From Streptomyces althioticus (GTDB lineage: Bacteria > Actinomycetota > Actinomycetes > Streptomycetales > Streptomycetaceae): 64,000 nt of DNA. Position numbers and translations under genes: made by a program. This document shows, in pieces, positions 61,864-64,000 of this stretch (the stretch's first letter is position 1; the number at the start of each line of letters is the position of its first letter). The notes beneath the pieces were generated by a model, which worked only from the letters and a program-made list of their open reading frames with translations, was not told the origin of the DNA and did no database searches. The stretch is taken from NCBI GenBank assembly GCA_014649355.1, contig BMSW01000002.1, forward strand, positions 186,001 through 250,000. Reading direction: 5' to 3'.

Positions 61864-63531
61864 ATGGATGAGCGGGAGCGGGGGGCCGAGTTGCGTCGCG
61901 TGGCGCGTGAGCGGTTCGGGTGGAGCGATCTGGGCGCGGAGCAGGCCGAGGCGATGCAGGAGTTGCTGGACGGCCGTGACGTGCTGGTCGTGATGCCCAC
62001 CGGCTCCGGGAAGTCGGCGATCTACCAGGTGCCGACCGTGCTGCTGGGCGGGCCCGCCGTCGTCGTGTCGCCGTTGATCGCGCTGCAGCGTGACCAGGTC
62101 ACGGGGCTACGGGACAGCGAGGCCCCGGACGCCGTGGCCGTGAACTCCGCCCAGTCGCGGTCGGTGACCGACGAGGGCTGGCAGGCGGTGGAGGACGGTG
62201 ACGCCGAGTACCTGTTCCTCTCCCCGGAGCAGCTTGCCAGGAAGGACGTCCTGGAGCGGCTGCGTGAGCTGCGGCCGTCGCTGTTCGTCGTCGACGAGGC
62301 CCACTGCGTGTCCGCCTGGGGGCACGACTTCCGGCCGGACTACCTCACCCTCGGCGATGCGGCCGAGCGGCTGGGCCGCCCGCCCGTGCTCGCGCTCACC
62401 GCGACCGCGGCGGCTCCCGTCCGGGAGGACATCGTCGAGCACCTGCGCATGCGTGACCCCCGCCTCGTGACGACCGGCACGGACCGGCCCGCGATCCGGC
62501 TGACCGTGCACACGTACACCGATGACCCTTCCAAGCGTGAGGCCGTCTCCCGCTGGACGGCCTCGGCGCCCACCCCGGGCATCCTCTACACCGCCACCCG
62601 CAAGGACGCCGAGGCGTACGCGGAGCGTCTGCGGGAGGACGGGGTCGACGCCGAGGCGTACCACGCCGGACTCAGGGCGGCGGAGCGGCGGCGGATCCAG
62701 GACGGGTTCATGGCGGGCGCTCCCGCCGTGGTCGTCGCCACCTCGGCGTTCGGCATGGGCATCGACAAGCCCGACGTGCGGTTCGTCGCGCACGCGTCCG
62801 TGCCCGAGTCGCTCGACTCCTACTACCAGGAGGTCGGGCGGGCCGGCCGCGACGGGGAGGCCTCCTACGCCGTGCTGTTCTACCGGCCCGAGGACCTGGG
62901 GCTGCAGAAGTTCCTCACGTCCAGGTCGCTGGACACCGAGGCGCTGCGGCGGATCATGGACACGCTGCTCGAGCAGGAGGCGCCGCGGAGCCGCAGTCGT
63001 ACGGCGGAGCTGTGCGGGTTGTCGCGCCGGAAGGCCGGTGACCTGCTGAACCTGCTGGAGGAGGCCGGTGCGGTGGTCGTCGAGGGGCGGCGCCGCGCGG
63101 TGCGTGCCGTGTCCGGGCGGTCGGCGGAGGAGGCGGCGGAAGCAGCGGAGGAGGTGTTCGAGCGGCGGCGCCGTATCGACCGCTCGCGCATCGAGATGAT
63201 GCGTGGTTACGCGGAGACGCCGAGCTGCCGCCGCCAGTACCTGCTCGGCTACTTCGGCGAACAGCTCGATGCGCCCTGCGGGCGTTGCGACGTGTGCGAG
63301 CGTGTGGCCGGCGAGCCCGGGGCGGTGGACGCGGGACGGGCGGACACCTCTCCCCCGGCCGGGGAGGCGGGACCGTACGAGCCGAACGAGCGTGTGCGGC
63401 ACGCGGATTGGGGTGCGGGCACCGTGATGCACATGGAGGAGGACCGCGTCGTCGTGCTGTTCGAGCAGGTCGGCTACAAGACGCTGTCGCTGTCGGCCGT
63501 GGAGGAGGGTGACCTGCTGACCGGCGCCTGA
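61864..63531 (+). CDS. recQ: RecQ-family DNA helicase
   Basis: 555 aa. Walker A MPTGSGKSA, DEAH box VVDEAHCVSAWGHDFRPDYL, and helicase motif V/VI SAFGMGIDKPDVRFV and YYQEVGRAGRDGE. A zinc-binding module CRRQYLLGYFGE... CGRCDVCE ends the RecQ core; a KOW-like tail follows (VRHADWGAGTVMHMEEDRVV). RecQ unwinds recombination and repair intermediates. A HRDC domain is absent. Start ATG 61864 follows AAAGGGC. Confidence 0.93.
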   Translation: MDERERGAELRRVARERFGWSDLGAEQAEAMQELLDGRDVLVVMPTGSGKSAIYQVPTVLLGGPAVVVSPLIALQRDQVTGLRDSEAPDAVAVNSAQSRSVTDEGWQAVEDGDAEYLFLSPEQLARKDVLERLRELRPSLFVVDEAHCVSAWGHDFRPDYLTLGDAAERLGRPPVLALTATAAAPVREDIVEHLRMRDPRLVTTGTDRPAIRLTVHTYTDDPSKREAVSRWTASAPTPGILYTATRKDAEAYAERLREDGVDAEAYHAGLRAAERRRIQDGFMAGAPAVVVATSAFGMGIDKPDVRFVAHASVPESLDSYYQEVGRAGRDGEASYAVLFYRPEDLGLQKFLTSRSLDTEALRRIMDTLLEQEAPRSRSRTAELCGLSRRKAGDLLNLLEEAGAVVVEGRRRAVRAVSGRSAEEAAEAAEEVFERRRRIDRSRIEMMRGYAETPSCRRQYLLGYFGEQLDAPCGRCDVCERVAGEPGAVDAGRADTSPPAGEAGPYEPNERVRHADWGAGTVMHMEEDRVVVLFEQVGYKTLSLSAVEEGDLLTGA

Positions 63532-63546
63532 GGCACGGCGTTCACC

Positions 63547-63855
63547 TCATGGACGCGGGCGGTCGCGTACCCAGCGTGGGCGGGCGTCGCTGCCCCGGCG
63601 TCCGGCCACCGACGCGCAACGCGGGCACACCCGCCGCACCTTGTCGGCCGCGCCGCCCGACTCGGGGAACGTGTCGGGCCAGTTGACGTGCGAGAAGCGG
63701 GCGAGGCGTGAGCGGCTGAGGGACAGGCCGCAGACGGTCTCGTTGCGGCCCGGCTCCCAGGCGTGGACCTCCCCGGCGGGCAGCCTGCGGCGGCCGTCCT
63801 CCTCGTCGGTCCACTGCCCGGAGGCTGCGACGGCGTACCGTTTGCCGCGCTTCAT
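63547..63855 (-). CDS. Small conserved protein with Cys motif
   Basis: 102 aa beginning MKRGKRYAVAASGQWTDEED. It has WEPGRNETVCGLSLSRS and a CPRC motif, three Cys in all, possibly metal-binding. Similar proteins occur widely in streptomycetes. Function is unknown. Convergent with recQ. Confidence 0.75.
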   Translation of the reverse strand: MKRGKRYAVAASGQWTDEEDGRRRLPAGEVHAWEPGRNETVCGLSLSRSRLARFSHVNWPDTFPESGGAADKVRRVCPRCASVAGRRGSDARPRWVRDRPRP

Positions 63856-64000
63856 GGCCGGCGTCCGGGTCCGGCGGGGCTGTTTCCGGTCATGTCGGCA
63901 CCGTCCTCACCCTCGGCGGCTGTGCGTGTACGGTCGCGGCGCCCCTGCAGCAGCGGGCGCCGCCCGCACCGGACGAGTGCCACGCGGGGCGCCGTCCCAT
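63856..64000. other. Right edge, nothing recognised
   Basis: 145 bp with no supported feature. A gene may begin outside the window. Confidence 0.3.

Overview
The window is about 72 % G+C actinomycete DNA. Codon use, GTG/TTG starts, gene families (GlxA-type AraC, ECF41, gamma-butyrolactone-receptor-like TetR, DUF1918 proteins) and sigma-B-like promoters all point to a Streptomyces chromosome, probably an accessory or arm-proximal region, because paralogues, gene remnants and frameshifted genes are frequent. I saw no tRNA, rRNA, CRISPR array, intact insertion sequence or prophage.

Layout. 1-3.4 kb: start of a potassium-uptake operon on the minus strand (27-aa leader protein, kdpF, kdpA, kdpB; kdpB runs off the left edge). 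3.9-7.05 kb: divergent TetR/HAD-phosphatase pair followed by a DUF1918-HTH-PNPOx protein. 7.3-12.3 kb: P1B-type ATPase with a C-terminal hemerythrin domain, small membrane protein, CBS-BON protein, universal stress protein (USP). 12.4-16.7 kb: CstR-controlled sulfide/persulfide module (CstR, two rhodanese proteins, TauE/SafE exporter, persulfide dioxygenase-rhodanese fusion, DUF302 protein). 17.1-25.5 kb: LacI regulator and a minus-strand catabolic run (FAD oxidoreductase, HyuA-like hydantoinase/oxoprolinase, HExxH protein, transporter, Tat-exported beta-propeller). 26.2-28.9 kb: NmrA-like reductase with ECF41 sigma factor, and a frameshifted LysR. 29-31.5 kb: three exported proteins, one a serine hydrolase whose signal peptide is broken by a CTCTG repeat. 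31.9-34.2 kb: cis-prenyltransferase translationally coupled to a DUF2236/EF-hand protein. 34.6-41.3 kb: MarR/FAD-monooxygenase, PNPOx-like protein, methyltransferase, XRE-cupin regulator, MFS pump. 41.5-49.2 kb: second TetR/HAD pair, a PAS-PP2C pseudogene, DUF1540 protein, MarR/metallo-beta-lactamase pair and a second DUF1918 protein. 49.4-57 kb: Rv1733c-like membrane protein, APH/AAA kinase (Rv2004c-like), zinc alcohol dehydrogenase, USP, pyruvate phosphate dikinase. 57-64 kb: M23 peptidase, remnants, quinone oxidoreductase/GlxA regulator pair, VapB-like protein, RecQ, small conserved proteins.

How it fits together. Two blocks (about 1-12 kb and 48-57 kb) look like a dormancy/hypoxia regulon of the DosR (Mycobacterium) / OsdR (S. 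coelicolor) kind: USPs, CBS protein, Rv1733c- and Rv2004c-like proteins, metal ATPase, PPDK and Kdp. A DosR-box-like 14-bp palindrome lies between the Rv1733c-like and kinase genes. No DosR/OsdR regulator is in the window. The order TetR(-), HAD(+), DUF1918(-) occurs twice in the same orientation, about 37 kb apart, with the roughly 530-bp TetR-HAD intergenic DNA strongly conserved. This points to an old segmental duplication of a signalling module, with unrelated genes between the copies.

Several genes carry single frameshifts in repeats or homopolymers. They may be real decay or sequence errors; this cannot be settled from the sequence alone.
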